Shown in pieces: positions 16,011 through 25,114 of a DNA stretch of 40,423 bases. Source of the stretch: Bacteriovorax sp. UBA1852 (GTDB lineage Bacteria > Bdellovibrionota > Bacteriovoracia > Bacteriovoracales > Bacteriovoracaceae); contig DDIK01000193.1 in NCBI GenBank assembly GCA_002338505.1, forward strand, positions 1 through 40,423, written 5' to 3'. Within the stretch, counting starts at the first letter, position 1, and every line of letters begins with the position of its first letter. The translations under genes were made by a program, and so were the position numbers. The notes under the pieces are model-generated. The model saw nothing but the letters and a program-made list of their open reading frames with translations. It did not search any database and was not told where the DNA came from.

Positions 16011-17219
16011 TTAAGCACCTGTAAACATTGGAAGATAGACTGCCACAAGAATAACCGCAACAACTCCCCCTAAAACAACAAGAATAACTGGTTCAATAAG
16101 AGAGGTTGCAGCTTTTACTGCTTCATTAACTTCTTCTTCAAATACCTCGGAGATTTTCTCAAGCATCTGATCAATGGAACCGGTCTGCTCTCCAACTTTA
16201 ATCATCTGGGTAACCATATCAGGGAAGTATGTGATCTTACTTAATGGCTCTGTAAGTGTTTTACCCTCAACAACTTTATCTCTTACAACTTGTATATCCG
16301 CAGCAATAATTTGATTCTCAATTACTTCGATACAAATATCTAGGGCATCAATTAGTGAAACACCAGCTGCTAACAATGTCGCAAGAGTTCTTGAAAACGT
16401 TGAAAGATTTCCCTTAATGACAACGGCTCCAAATCCAGGCATTTTCATTCCAACAATATCGAGTACCTTTCGTCCCATTGGGGTGCCTTTCCATGCCTTA
16501 AATCCGATTCCCAAAACTGCAGCAGTTAGAATCATCTGCATAGAATTTTCCTGACAATAATTCGAAATATCAACAACCATAACTGTAATAGCAGGAAGCT
16601 CTTTTCCTGAACCAGCAAACATACTAATAAACTGTGGAACAACGTATGTCATAAGCGCCCAAACAACACCAAAGCCAACGACAACAACAATTGCAGGATA
16701 GGTCATCGCTCCCTTAATTTGAGACTTAGTCTGCTCAGCTTTCTCTAAGTGTTCAGAGAGTTTTTTTAAGATTCCATCAAGAATACCAGAAACTTCCCCA
16801 GCTTTTACTAGGTTGCAATAAAGCTTATCAAACCCTTGCTGTGCTGATAGTGCGTCCGCAAGAGTTTTACCTTCAGCAACTTCTCGCGCAATTTTTGCTA
16901 TCGTATTTTTTAGAACAGGATTCTTTTCTGATTTTTGAATGATTTCTAATGCCATCATTATAGGAACGCCCGCACCGATCATTGTAGAAAGTTGCTTTGT
17001 AAAATTCATCAACTCTTTTGCACCAAAAGGCTTCATGAGACCAGCGTCTACAATTGCTTGATTAATGTCGAGGTCCATTAAGGAAGGTGGATTAATTTTT
17101 TTGACACGAATACCTTGAGCCTTTAGAAGTCTCTTGGCATCTCGAAGATTATCGGCCTCGATCATCCCCTTATCACGTTCTCTATTCTGATTTAATCCTT
17201 CCCATCTAAAATTTGGCAC
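16011..17219 (-). CDS. pilC: Type IV pilus inner-membrane platform protein PilC
   Basis: The polytopic platform that the PilB and PilT motors act on. It has two repeated T2SSF domains (about residues 68-195 and 270-395). Membrane helices lie near 170-195 (AIVVVVGFGVVWALMTYVV), 222-240 and 372-398 (SLIEPVILVVLGGVVAVILV). The characteristic motif SLIEPVILVVLGGVV ends the second repeat. The N-terminus (MPNFRWEGLNQNRERDKGMI) matches the usual PilC start; it uses a GTG preceded by AGGAG nine bases upstream. Length of 402 is standard. Nineteen bases separate it from the pilT stop. Confidence 0.96.
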   Translation of the reverse strand: MPNFRWEGLNQNRERDKGMIEADNLRDAKRLLKAQGIRVKKINPPSLMDLDINQAIVDAGLMKPFGAKELMNFTKQLSTMIGAGVPIMMALEIIQKSEKNPVLKNTIAKIAREVAEGKTLADALSAQQGFDKLYCNLVKAGEVSGILDGILKKLSEHLEKAEQTKSQIKGAMTYPAIVVVVGFGVVWALMTYVVPQFISMFAGSGKELPAITVMVVDISNYCQENSMQMILTAAVLGIGFKAWKGTPMGRKVLDIVGMKMPGFGAVVIKGNLSTFSRTLATLLAAGVSLIDALDICIEVIENQIIAADIQVVRDKVVEGKTLTEPLSKITYFPDMVTQMIKVGEQTGSIDQMLEKISEVFEEEVNEAVKAATSLIEPVILVVLGGVVAVILVAVYLPMFTGA

Positions 17220-17238
17220 AGAACATTTCTCCTATAAT

Positions 17239-18375
17239 TTAAGACTTCACACCTAACTGTGGTGCTAATTCTTCTACATTAGTAGAATACGACAATGCAG
17301 TTTCTGTATCAATTAGACCTCGATCAACATGTTTTTTAATTGATTGATTCATAGTGACCATACCACTCTTATCTTGTCCAACTTGCATTTGTGAATATAT
17401 TTGGTGGATTTTATCTTCTCTAATTAAGTTTCTAATTGCGGCTGTCGGCCTCAAAATCTCCATCGCTAAAACACGACCAGACTCAAAAGACTTAGGCAAT
17501 AATTGCTGTGAAACGACCCCCTGTAAAACAAATGACAAGAGTGTTCTAACTTGATCCTGTTGATGTGCAGGAAAAACGTTAATCATTCTGTTAATTGTTT
17601 GCACAGCAGAGTTTGTGTGAAGTGTTCCAAAAACTAAGTGACCTGTTTCAGCAATAGTCAGTGCTGCTTCAATTGTCTCAGCATCTCTCATCTCACCGAC
17701 GAGAACGATGTCAGGATCTTGTCTGAGTAAACTTTTAAGTGCATTTGTAAAAGTATGTGAATCTCTACCAATCTCTCTTTGATTCACTAAGCACGTTTTG
17801 TGTGGGTGAACAAATTCAACAGGATCTTCAAGAGTCATAATGTGACCTGCTTCTATTTCGTTCAATCTATCGATCAAAGAAGCAAGTGTCGTTGACTTAC
17901 CAGAACCCGTAGGTCCCGTAACAACCATTAATCCATTTGAAACATCCGTCATATCTAATAATACATTTGGTAAGTTTAGAGATTTAAAATCAGGAACAAT
18001 AGAAGGAATAAGTCTAAAAACTGCAGCTACGCCACCTTTAGAGTAGAAAACGTTCGCTCTAAACCTAGCTAAATTTTTAATTCCAAAGGAGAAATCAAGC
18101 TCTAGGTTTTTTTCAAATTCATTCTTTTGTTCTTCTGTTAATACTTGATATATAAGCTCTTTAGACGCTTGATTTGATAATGCACCAACCTTAACCCTCA
18201 CTATTTCTCCACTGACTCGCATAGCTGGAGATGTGCCAGATGTGATATGTAAATCTGATCCGCCATTATCAACCATCAACTTAAAGAGCTGCTGAATTTT
18301 CACTTGCTCCTGACCAACCATACTTCCCGTGGCCTTTGATCGCGTAACAGATGCTGTTTTTGTGTCATCACTCAT
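17239..18375 (-). CDS. pilT: Pilus retraction ATPase PilT
   Basis: A hexameric retraction motor. The N-terminal PAS-like domain (about residues 25-130) is followed by the RecA-like core. Walker A GPTGSGKS is at 154-161, the Asp box TLEDPVEF at 181-188, Walker B DIVLVGEMRD at 222-231 and the His box GHLVFGTLHT at 245-254. The PilT-specific AIRNLIRE motif at 313-320, needed for retraction, distinguishes it from PilB. A basic, Ser/Thr-rich 20-residue N-terminal extension precedes the domain. At 378 residues it is slightly longer than usual. It is 15 bases downstream of pilB. Retraction is central to twitching and, in predators, is thought to help prey attachment. Confidence 0.97.
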   Translation of the reverse strand: MSDDTKTASVTRSKATGSMVGQEQVKIQQLFKLMVDNGGSDLHITSGTSPAMRVSGEIVRVKVGALSNQASKELIYQVLTEEQKNEFEKNLELDFSFGIKNLARFRANVFYSKGGVAAVFRLIPSIVPDFKSLNLPNVLLDMTDVSNGLMVVTGPTGSGKSTTLASLIDRLNEIEAGHIMTLEDPVEFVHPHKTCLVNQREIGRDSHTFTNALKSLLRQDPDIVLVGEMRDAETIEAALTIAETGHLVFGTLHTNSAVQTINRMINVFPAHQQDQVRTLLSFVLQGVVSQQLLPKSFESGRVLAMEILRPTAAIRNLIREDKIHQIYSQMQVGQDKSGMVTMNQSIKKHVDRGLIDTETALSYSTNVEELAPQLGVKS

Positions 18376-18390
18376 AATTCGTCCTTAATC

Positions 18391-20064
18391 CTAAAACTTA
18401 TCCGCACTTGAATTATTTACGGCTTCGGTTAATGTTGTATCGCCTTCAGACACTTTTGTAAGCGCTGACATTCGTAGGGTCTTCATTCCTTCAATAATAG
18501 CTTGTCTCTTTATTGCATCTGCAGAAGCATGTTTTAATACAAGTTCCCGGAGTCCTGGCGACATTTCTAATACTTCATAAATTGCCACACGGCCTTTATA
18601 TCCGGTGTGTGAACAAAGATCACAACCAGCACCTTTATATATAGTCATCGTCTCTGCTGATGCTGGCGCTACTCCACATGCAACAATTTCCTCAATAGAA
18701 ACTTCTGTATCCACCTCTTTGCAATTACTACAAATCCGACGACATAACCTCTGGGCAACAACAACATTAAGAGCACCTGTAACAAGAAATGGTTCAATCC
18801 CCATATTTAAAAGTCTTGTTACTGTTGATGGAGCATCATTTGTGTGAAGAGTTGAGAGAACCATGTGACCAGTTAGTGCGGCTTCAATTGCAATCTCACC
18901 AACTTCAAAGTCCCTGATCTCTCCAACCATGATAATATCAGGATCTTGTCTTAAAAAAGACTTCAAGGCTGCGGCAAAAGTAAGACCTACTTCTTTCTTA
19001 ACGTTCACCTGATTGATTCCCATCAGATTAAACTCACAAGGATCTTCTGCCGTTGCAATATTTTTATCAATTTGATTTAATTCAGCTAATGCTGAGTATA
19101 GAGTTGTTGTTTTTCCCGAACCTGTTGGCCCAGTAACAAGACACATTCCGTAAGGCTGCTTGATACCATTTTGAAAAACCTCAATTTGCTTTCTTTCAAA
19201 GCCTAGTTTCGTCATATCCAGCTGCAAGTTCGACTGGTCAAGAAGTCTTAAAACTATCTTTTCACCAAATAATGTCGGGCAACTTGAAACTCGATAGTCA
19301 ATTGGTTCACCTGCAACAGAAAGCTTAATCCTTCCATCTTGCGGCTTTCTTTTTTCAGATATATCTAATTGTGCAAGAATCTTAATTCTCGAAACAATAG
19401 CACTTGCTAGGGCCTTAGCTGGTTGAGCAACTTCCATAAGAGACCCATCTGTACGAAAACGTATTCTAAATACATTTTCATAAGGCTCTATGTGAATATC
19501 ACTACATTTCTTTACAAATGCTTCTGCTAAAATTCTATTAACGAATCTAATAACGTCATCACCGATCTCATCTTCTTTAATCGTTTCTTCATCTTCATCG
19601 TAGGCTTTTACTTCACGAACACTTTCTAAAATTTCATCAATAGAAACTTCAATCTTGTCATAAAGCTTCTTCCAAGCAGTAATGCTCGTCATAATAAAAT
19701 CAACAGGGTGCTGAAAGATCCTTTGCAATTCTTGCTTATATTCTATAACCGATGGATCATAAATAGCGATACTAAGAGACTTAGCTGTTTTTTGTATTGG
19801 TATTGCACGATATTCAACAAATTGGCTCTTCTTAGCTAATTTTAAAACTTTGTCTGGGATTTTTGCTTTTGATAGATCGATATAAACAAGCTTATTCTTA
19901 GTTGCTACTTGTCTTGCAAACTTTATATCATCAAAGAAATCAAATTCTAGTAATTTAAATTCAGAAACTTTATCAGGATCACTACTGTCTAATAGGGGAC
20001 GTAAATCCTTTAGAGGAACCATCCCTGTTTCACTGATAACATCTGCAAATTCTTGCCTGAACAC
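18391..20064 (-). CDS. pilB: Pilus extension ATPase PilB
   Basis: The polymerisation motor. An N-terminal MshEN/T2SSE_N-like domain is followed by the RecA-like core. The core has Walker A GPTGSGKTTT, the Asp box ATAEDPCEF, Walker B DIIMVGEIRD, the His box HMVLSTLHTND, and a tetra-Cys zinc site (CRRICSNC, then CDLC about 40 residues on) diagnostic of PilB over PilT. The frame is open to an ATG at 20118 but that codon has no Shine-Dalgarno, and the extra residues (TCIHTFEY) look unlike a PilB N-terminus. A GTG at 20064, preceded by AGGGAAGG, is my preferred start (557 residues); 20118 (575) remains possible. It lies 93 bases after aroE from this start. Confidence 0.95.
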   Translation of the reverse strand: MFRQEFADVISETGMVPLKDLRPLLDSSDPDKVSEFKLLEFDFFDDIKFARQVATKNKLVYIDLSKAKIPDKVLKLAKKSQFVEYRAIPIQKTAKSLSIAIYDPSVIEYKQELQRIFQHPVDFIMTSITAWKKLYDKIEVSIDEILESVREVKAYDEDEETIKEDEIGDDVIRFVNRILAEAFVKKCSDIHIEPYENVFRIRFRTDGSLMEVAQPAKALASAIVSRIKILAQLDISEKRKPQDGRIKLSVAGEPIDYRVSSCPTLFGEKIVLRLLDQSNLQLDMTKLGFERKQIEVFQNGIKQPYGMCLVTGPTGSGKTTTLYSALAELNQIDKNIATAEDPCEFNLMGINQVNVKKEVGLTFAAALKSFLRQDPDIIMVGEIRDFEVGEIAIEAALTGHMVLSTLHTNDAPSTVTRLLNMGIEPFLVTGALNVVVAQRLCRRICSNCKEVDTEVSIEEIVACGVAPASAETMTIYKGAGCDLCSHTGYKGRVAIYEVLEMSPGLRELVLKHASADAIKRQAIIEGMKTLRMSALTKVSEGDTTLTEAVNNSSADKF

Positions 20065-20157
20065 TTTCCCTTCCCTGTACTCAAATGTGTGTATACAGGT
20101 AACATTTCGGAAAAACATTGAGAGACTTAAGCTAAATAAGTGAAAACAGGAAAGAGG

Positions 20158-20847
20158 CTAAATATTCCTTAGGCCCCAGAAATCAACAGCACTTTCAGCT
20201 TGAAGCCTTAGCATTTCTAGACCATCAATATAGGTGCATCGCTCATTCAATGAACGTTTATTATCGAGGTGAGCATAGTTATAATCCCAAAAAGTTGACT
20301 GATCTGGGAGACTACCTTGAAAAACAAACTGTCTTGCACAGGTATTAATAATGAGAGGATTTGGAGTTTTAGCATCGATTCTAAGAGATCTATTTTCTAA
20401 TGGACCATTAACTTTTCGTGACAGCAGAGAAAAATCTTTGTTTATTGAGTTTAAATAGCATGAGGTGACATGGGCCATTGAACCACTGCCAAGAATAATA
20501 ATTTCTCTGTCACTGTATTTATTTTTTTCAAATATCTTAACGATGGCCTCATAATCTGTATTTGTAGCAAAGAACTCTTCACCATTTTTCTTAATACAGT
20601 TGATTGCATTTAACTGCTGAATTTCTTGATCCATCTTCACATCAGTTAAGAAGAATTTTTTATATGGTGCCGTGATGCTGAGACCTTGGTAGTTTGAAAA
20701 AACCTTCTCTAGAGTGGGAATAAGTGCTTCACTCTCACAATCGTAGTGCTTGTATTCAATTGTTCTTTTAAATATATCTTCATACATCATCTGAGACTTA
20801 GAGTGTTTTATATTCTTACCTAATAAGGCGAGCTTAATTTCTTTCAA
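20158..20847 (-). CDS. aroE: Shikimate dehydrogenase-like protein
   Basis: Reduces 3-dehydroshikimate to shikimate with NADPH. Recognisable AroE motifs in order are SKSQ near residue 16 (shikimate-binding serines), LSITAPYKK near 55-63 with the catalytic Lys, and NAINCI near 80. NTDYEAI near 95 contains the catalytic Asp, and ILGSGSMAHVTS near 117 is a modified GAGGA nucleotide loop. The C-terminal GLEMLRLQAESAVDFWG carries the conserved Gln. At 229 residues it is about 40 shorter than typical AroE, with a compressed NADP domain, so a divergent member or related dehydrogenase is possible. It overlaps ribF by 14 bases and is the last gene of the bat operon before pilB. Confidence 0.85.
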   Translation of the reverse strand: MKEIKLALLGKNIKHSKSQMMYEDIFKRTIEYKHYDCESEALIPTLEKVFSNYQGLSITAPYKKFFLTDVKMDQEIQQLNAINCIKKNGEEFFATNTDYEAIVKIFEKNKYSDREIIILGSGSMAHVTSCYLNSINKDFSLLSRKVNGPLENRSLRIDAKTPNPLIINTCARQFVFQGSLPDQSTFWDYNYAHLDNKRSLNERCTYIDGLEMLRLQAESAVDFWGLRNI

Positions 20848-21763
20848 AATACTTTCTCACGGAGCTAATGTCTTCATGGATCTGACTGATCAACTCATTA
20901 ACACTTGAAAACTTTTTTTCATCTCGGACTTTATTAATGAAATAAACTTCAATTTCTTGCCCATAAATATCGTTATCAAAGTCTAAAATATGAGTCTCTA
21001 CAAAAATCTCATTTTCATCATTAAAAGTTGGGTTGAATCCAACATTAGTAATGGACTGCCACAACTGATCATCAACAATTATCTGCGTTGTATAAACTCC
21101 TCTCGCTGGGATCTTTCGAGTTTTCTCGTATCCCATATTGGCAGTAGGGACACCCATTTGCTTACCTCTTCCAACACCCTTAACGACAGTTCCTGAAAGC
21201 ATAAACTCACGGCCAAGCATTATATTTGCTTGCTTCACATTTCCTTCGCCTATTGCATCTCTGATAGAACTTGAAGATATTGATTTATGGAGTGAGTTTT
21301 TAATAAACTTTTTTAAAATATGAATTTCGATATTCTTATTCTTACAATACTCTTCAATGAAGTTATGGTCACCAGACTTATTTGAACCAAAAGCGAAATC
21401 ATGACCGAGAAAGAAATCCTTAATTCCAGAATTACAAAAGATATATTCATCCATAAATTCTGCAGGACCCATGGTACTAAGATCTCTGTTAAAATCTACC
21501 TCAATGAGATAATCAACTCCAATATCTCTTAAATAGCTTCTTCTTTGTGCATAGCTATTTATTAGAAAATTAGAGCGAGGTGACAGAATTTGAACAGGAT
21601 GAGGCACAAAGGTCATCACGACAAGCTTCTGCGACTTAGAGCTAGCATGATCTTTAATAGTTTTAAGTATCTCTTGATGACCAAGGTGAACACCATCAAA
21701 GTTTCCAATAGTAAGAGAAAAGCTCTGACTAGAAATATCTTTTAAACTATCAACGACTTTCAT
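20834..21763 (-). CDS. ribF: Bifunctional riboflavin kinase/FAD synthetase
   Basis: Makes FMN from riboflavin, then FAD from FMN. The N-terminal nucleotidyltransferase domain carries GNFDGVHLGH at residues 20-29 and a second site around SSSSIRDAI near 160. The C-terminal riboflavin kinase domain begins around residue 180 with GVGRGKQMGVPTANM, the ATP/Mg-binding PTAN motif, and GVYTTQI, with the catalytic-acid region near FVETHILDF. The 309-residue length is standard. It overlaps batD by 14 bases and aroE by 14, embedding a cofactor gene in an envelope operon; this is coupling by position, with no obvious functional link. Confidence 0.96.
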   Translation of the reverse strand: MKVVDSLKDISSQSFSLTIGNFDGVHLGHQEILKTIKDHASSKSQKLVVMTFVPHPVQILSPRSNFLINSYAQRRSYLRDIGVDYLIEVDFNRDLSTMGPAEFMDEYIFCNSGIKDFFLGHDFAFGSNKSGDHNFIEEYCKNKNIEIHILKKFIKNSLHKSISSSSIRDAIGEGNVKQANIMLGREFMLSGTVVKGVGRGKQMGVPTANMGYEKTRKIPARGVYTTQIIVDDQLWQSITNVGFNPTFNDENEIFVETHILDFDNDIYGQEIEVYFINKVRDEKKFSSVNELISQIHEDISSVRKYFERN

Positions 21764-23399
21764 TTAATACCCTAATTGCTTCTTTAATATGTTTCTTATC
21801 ATATTTAAGGGAGTTTTTTTCATTTTTAAACTCATTTCTTTCTGCTTTTGCCAAAAGATCTTTAAAGTATAACTTTGTTGCAGGTGGCAATGCAGAATTT
21901 TCAATTCTATCTCTAAGAGATGGGGCCTGTGGAAAGTAGGCGACCAAGTAGTCATGAATTCCTTTATAGTTTAAGTTCTTTTTAGAAAGTGTAGAGAACT
22001 TGCGCTTAGCAAAGAGGACTTCTTTTATTCCTGGGAATAAAATAGCGATAAGTATTATAAAACCTAATAAATAATTTAGTGTGTTTATATTAAACAGACG
22101 AGACCGTTCGTTATCATAAATTGGTCCTATTAATTTAAGTCCATCAGCCTTCTGACTAGTTGGAACATTGACAGCACCACGTTTTGTGGCTTTCTCTTGT
22201 GTAGATGAAAGTGTCTCGCTTTTTGATCCAGACCCAAAAATATTTACCTGAGGTATTTGTAACTCCTTAATAACATACTCTCTTTTTTCAGGATCAAAAT
22301 AACTAAGTTCAACCACACGCTTTTGAACCTCACCACTTTTCTGTGCAAGAAATGTGTAATCAATAATCTTCTTCGTTTCCAGTGCACTAATTTCTGCAAC
22401 CTCGGTCTTAGGATCAAATGATTCAAAATAAGTTTCATCGAAAAGTCTCACCGGATCAAATTTCTCAAGAGCCCCCTCACCTGTTACTTCTAGTCGCGCC
22501 TCTAAAGCGTCATTAACGATAACTTTGGTATTTGGTATCGTTAAATTAAAATTGTGCTTACCAACTAACCCTGTAAAGCTAGCAGGCACTCCTTCTACAG
22601 GTAGGGGTAAAACTTTTAGCTTTTCAACAGGACTTCTTAAAGTCCTATCACGATAGCGACCTGAGGCAAATTGCATCGACATACCAAAAATATCTCGTGA
22701 TCTCCGATTGTAATCAGCATATTTAAACTCCAAAGTTAGTGAGTCAATTTTAACTTCGCCTGACTTTTGAGGATACGCACGTGCCTTGTACATGAGTTGT
22801 CTATAATACAATTCACCACCAACATTCACTCTTTCTCTCTGGGCCCTTGGTATTTCGAATCGCTTGAGAAAATCTTTTAAGAGTGGAAACTTCTTTATAA
22901 CGTGCATGGTAGTTTCTCTCTTAAAATAGAGATAATAGTTAACATCTACGGCTTCACCTACAAAAACTTCTTCTTTAGAAACTTCGGCTCTTAGAAAGAA
23001 GTCTTTTGCCTTCTTTGCAGTTTTCACCACCTTCGCTCTAAGTGAACGATGTCTTATGACACTGCCTTCAATATCAACCTTGATTTGTCTGACGTGAACA
23101 TATCCTAATTTAACGGGTTGTAATTCATAGGTTTTCGTAGAAACTCTTTCTTGTACGAGCTTTCCACCTTGTAAGAAAGCACGCGTGGAAACAGATTCAC
23201 TCTTTCCGATAACTTCTGCATTTACAGGAACAAAAGATACAAATGGATCATCCCCAGCTTCATGAGTTACCTTAACCACTACACTAAGGGAATCTCCAAG
23301 TACAACCTCTCCTGGGCTTAGGGTGGCCTCGACACTAGCTCTTGCAAAACTTAGTGTAGACCAAAGTACTAAAAATATTAATTTGATTACTTTCATCAC
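21750..23399 (-). CDS. batD: BatD-like aerotolerance membrane protein
   Basis: A 549-residue protein with a signal peptide (about residues 1-20, ending SFARA), a large periplasmic beta-rich region and one membrane helix near 440-460 (LNYLLGFIILIAILFPGI). A short cytoplasmic tail follows. The start of the mature part (VEATLSPGEVVLGDSLSVVV) is typical of BatD's repeated Ig-like domains, and EVFVGEAVDVNYYLYF near 145 opens the second repeat. In other bacteria BatD sits in the membrane with BatA and BatB. It overlaps batBC by 4 bases and ribF by 14. Biological role is poorly defined: aerotolerance, envelope stress and virulence have been proposed for various homologues. Confidence 0.88.
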   Translation of the reverse strand: MMKVIKLIFLVLWSTLSFARASVEATLSPGEVVLGDSLSVVVKVTHEAGDDPFVSFVPVNAEVIGKSESVSTRAFLQGGKLVQERVSTKTYELQPVKLGYVHVRQIKVDIEGSVIRHRSLRAKVVKTAKKAKDFFLRAEVSKEEVFVGEAVDVNYYLYFKRETTMHVIKKFPLLKDFLKRFEIPRAQRERVNVGGELYYRQLMYKARAYPQKSGEVKIDSLTLEFKYADYNRRSRDIFGMSMQFASGRYRDRTLRSPVEKLKVLPLPVEGVPASFTGLVGKHNFNLTIPNTKVIVNDALEARLEVTGEGALEKFDPVRLFDETYFESFDPKTEVAEISALETKKIIDYTFLAQKSGEVQKRVVELSYFDPEKREYVIKELQIPQVNIFGSGSKSETLSSTQEKATKRGAVNVPTSQKADGLKLIGPIYDNERSRLFNINTLNYLLGFIILIAILFPGIKEVLFAKRKFSTLSKKNLNYKGIHDYLVAYFPQAPSLRDRIENSALPPATKLYFKDLLAKAERNEFKNEKNSLKYDKKHIKEAIRVLNESR

Positions 23400-25114
23400 C
23401 AGTCCTTTACATCTCTTTGTTGTCTTTGCTTAGAGGTTTTCATAAACTTTTTTTGAATATTTCGATCATCATTTACAATTTGCTTTAAGACGCCTTTAAC
23501 TTTAGACATATTTTTCTTTTTACGTATATCGTTTTTAATATCTTCCCAATTCTTCTTTTTTTGTTTCTGTTCTTTTTTCTTTTGCTCTTCTTTTTTCTTA
23601 TCAGACTCAGATTTCTTCTTTTCTTCTTTTGATTTAGATTTATCTTTTTTCTTCTGGTTGTCCTGATTCTTCCCCTTAGAGCCTTTCTTATTTTTCTTAT
23701 CATTCTGGTCTTGTTGACCACTCTTATTTTTTTTATCCTTATTCTTATCTTTTTTATCTTTATTCTTTTCTTTGTTCTTATTCTTCTGGTCTTGTTGATT
23801 TTTTTTAAGAGCTGCGAGTTTATTCTTTCTCATAAGCTCAAGAGCTTTAGGATCAAGTCTTTTTTCATCAACTCGGTCATAAGCATCAATTGCTTCTTTA
23901 TATTTCTTATTTTTAAACAGAAGTGTTCCATAATTGACGACATGCTTAGCATCTTCTTTTTCTAAATCCTCTAAAGATTCTTCATAGATCGTTAAGGCCT
24001 TATCGGGAGATTTATTTTCTAGAAAGAATTCCGAAAGTTTTAATTTCTCACTCTTTGATATATCTCCATTTTTCAATTTCTGAAATAACTCATCATAGTC
24101 TTGTGCATTTGCATAATTACCATTCATGACAAACAAAACAAGTGAGGCAGTGACAAAAGTCTTAAAACGCCCAAAAAATACAGAGAGAATAAATAGTGAG
24201 ATTGCTATCTTTATAAACAAGTAGCCTTCTACTGGTCTTTCTCTAAATTGCCCGGAGGTAAACACTTCCTTATGTCTCTTATCAAAGAAAGCAAGTATTT
24301 CCTTAGTTGGAAGAGCGTATGAGCCAGCATACCAAACCTTTCCATGCTTAGCTTTACTGATGAGAGATTCAAAATATCTTCGATCTAATTTTGATACGAC
24401 CTCGGTACCATTATGCTTCTTATAGCGAATAAAGTTACCTTTTTTATTCCTCACAGGAATTCGCCCACCTTTCTCTGTTCCTACTCCGACAACCGCTAAG
24501 TTTATCTTCTCTGGAACTTTGATATCAACAAAAGAGTGCTGTTCACCATCAGTAATTAACAACACATTCCCCGTTTCATATCCATTTTGTGTATAAAAAT
24601 ACTGAAAGGCTTCTTTTAGGGCCAAATTAACGTTTGAGCTGCCTTCGGCTGAATTTGATAAAAGAACCTCAAGTCTTGACTGTAAGATTTCTAAATCATC
24701 AGTAAAAGGAACTATTTTTCTTTGAATATCTGAAAAAACAGCAATAGAAACCTGATGTCCAAATGAATTACGAATAAAATGTCGCGCAATAATTGCAGCT
24801 TTTGCCAATCTGAATGGGCGTACATCTTCCACCATCATCGAAGCAGAAGAGTCGATTAACAATACTGTTTTTTGATTTGGAATCGACGACTCTACTAATC
24901 TTTCCTTGCCTCGAATGTCACCGATTGTGACGGCTAGAATTATCAAGGCTAAAAAAAACAATAGAGAACTGAATATACTTAATCTACTTCTTTTATAAAA
25001 CCAATAGCGCTTCACTTTTTTAAAAAAGGTCTTTTCGTAGCTAATAATTATAAAAATTAATGCAATGACTATAGTTATAGCTATATAGAAATATGTCCAA
25101 TTCGTAATATTCAT
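23396..25114 (-). CDS. batB: BatB-BatC fusion: VWA membrane protein with TPR and Lys-rich tail
   Basis: A 572-residue fusion. The N-terminal half is BatB: membrane helices near 8-25 and 45-64, a von Willebrand factor A domain with MIDAS motif DSSAS at 88-92 and the TDGEQHS site near 190, then a third helix near 303-335. The C-terminal half is BatC-like. TPR units (about 350-450, such as KALTIYEESLEDLEKEDAKH) are followed by a roughly 90-residue stretch made mostly of Lys, Asn, Asp, Gln and Glu (about 455-545). In many bacteria BatB and BatC are separate genes. The lysine-rich segment would be disordered and highly basic. It overlaps batA and batD by 4 bases each. Confidence 0.88.
   Translation of the reverse strand: MNITNWTYFYIAITIVIALIFIIISYEKTFFKKVKRYWFYKRSRLSIFSSLLFFLALIILAVTIGDIRGKERLVESSIPNQKTVLLIDSSASMMVEDVRPFRLAKAAIIARHFIRNSFGHQVSIAVFSDIQRKIVPFTDDLEILQSRLEVLLSNSAEGSSNVNLALKEAFQYFYTQNGYETGNVLLITDGEQHSFVDIKVPEKINLAVVGVGTEKGGRIPVRNKKGNFIRYKKHNGTEVVSKLDRRYFESLISKAKHGKVWYAGSYALPTKEILAFFDKRHKEVFTSGQFRERPVEGYLFIKIAISLFILSVFFGRFKTFVTASLVLFVMNGNYANAQDYDELFQKLKNGDISKSEKLKLSEFFLENKSPDKALTIYEESLEDLEKEDAKHVVNYGTLLFKNKKYKEAIDAYDRVDEKRLDPKALELMRKNKLAALKKNQQDQKNKNKEKNKDKKDKNKDKKNKSGQQDQNDKKNKKGSKGKNQDNQKKKDKSKSKEEKKKSESDKKKEEQKKKEQKQKKKNWEDIKNDIRKKKNMSKVKGVLKQIVNDDRNIQKKFMKTSKQRQQRDVKDW

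Noticed and set aside
23711..23965. Plus-strand ORF of mostly Leu, Ile and Phe, resembling a membrane protein
   Set aside because: It is the complement of the lysine-rich BatBC tail; the apparent hydrophobicity comes from reading AAA/AAG codons backwards.
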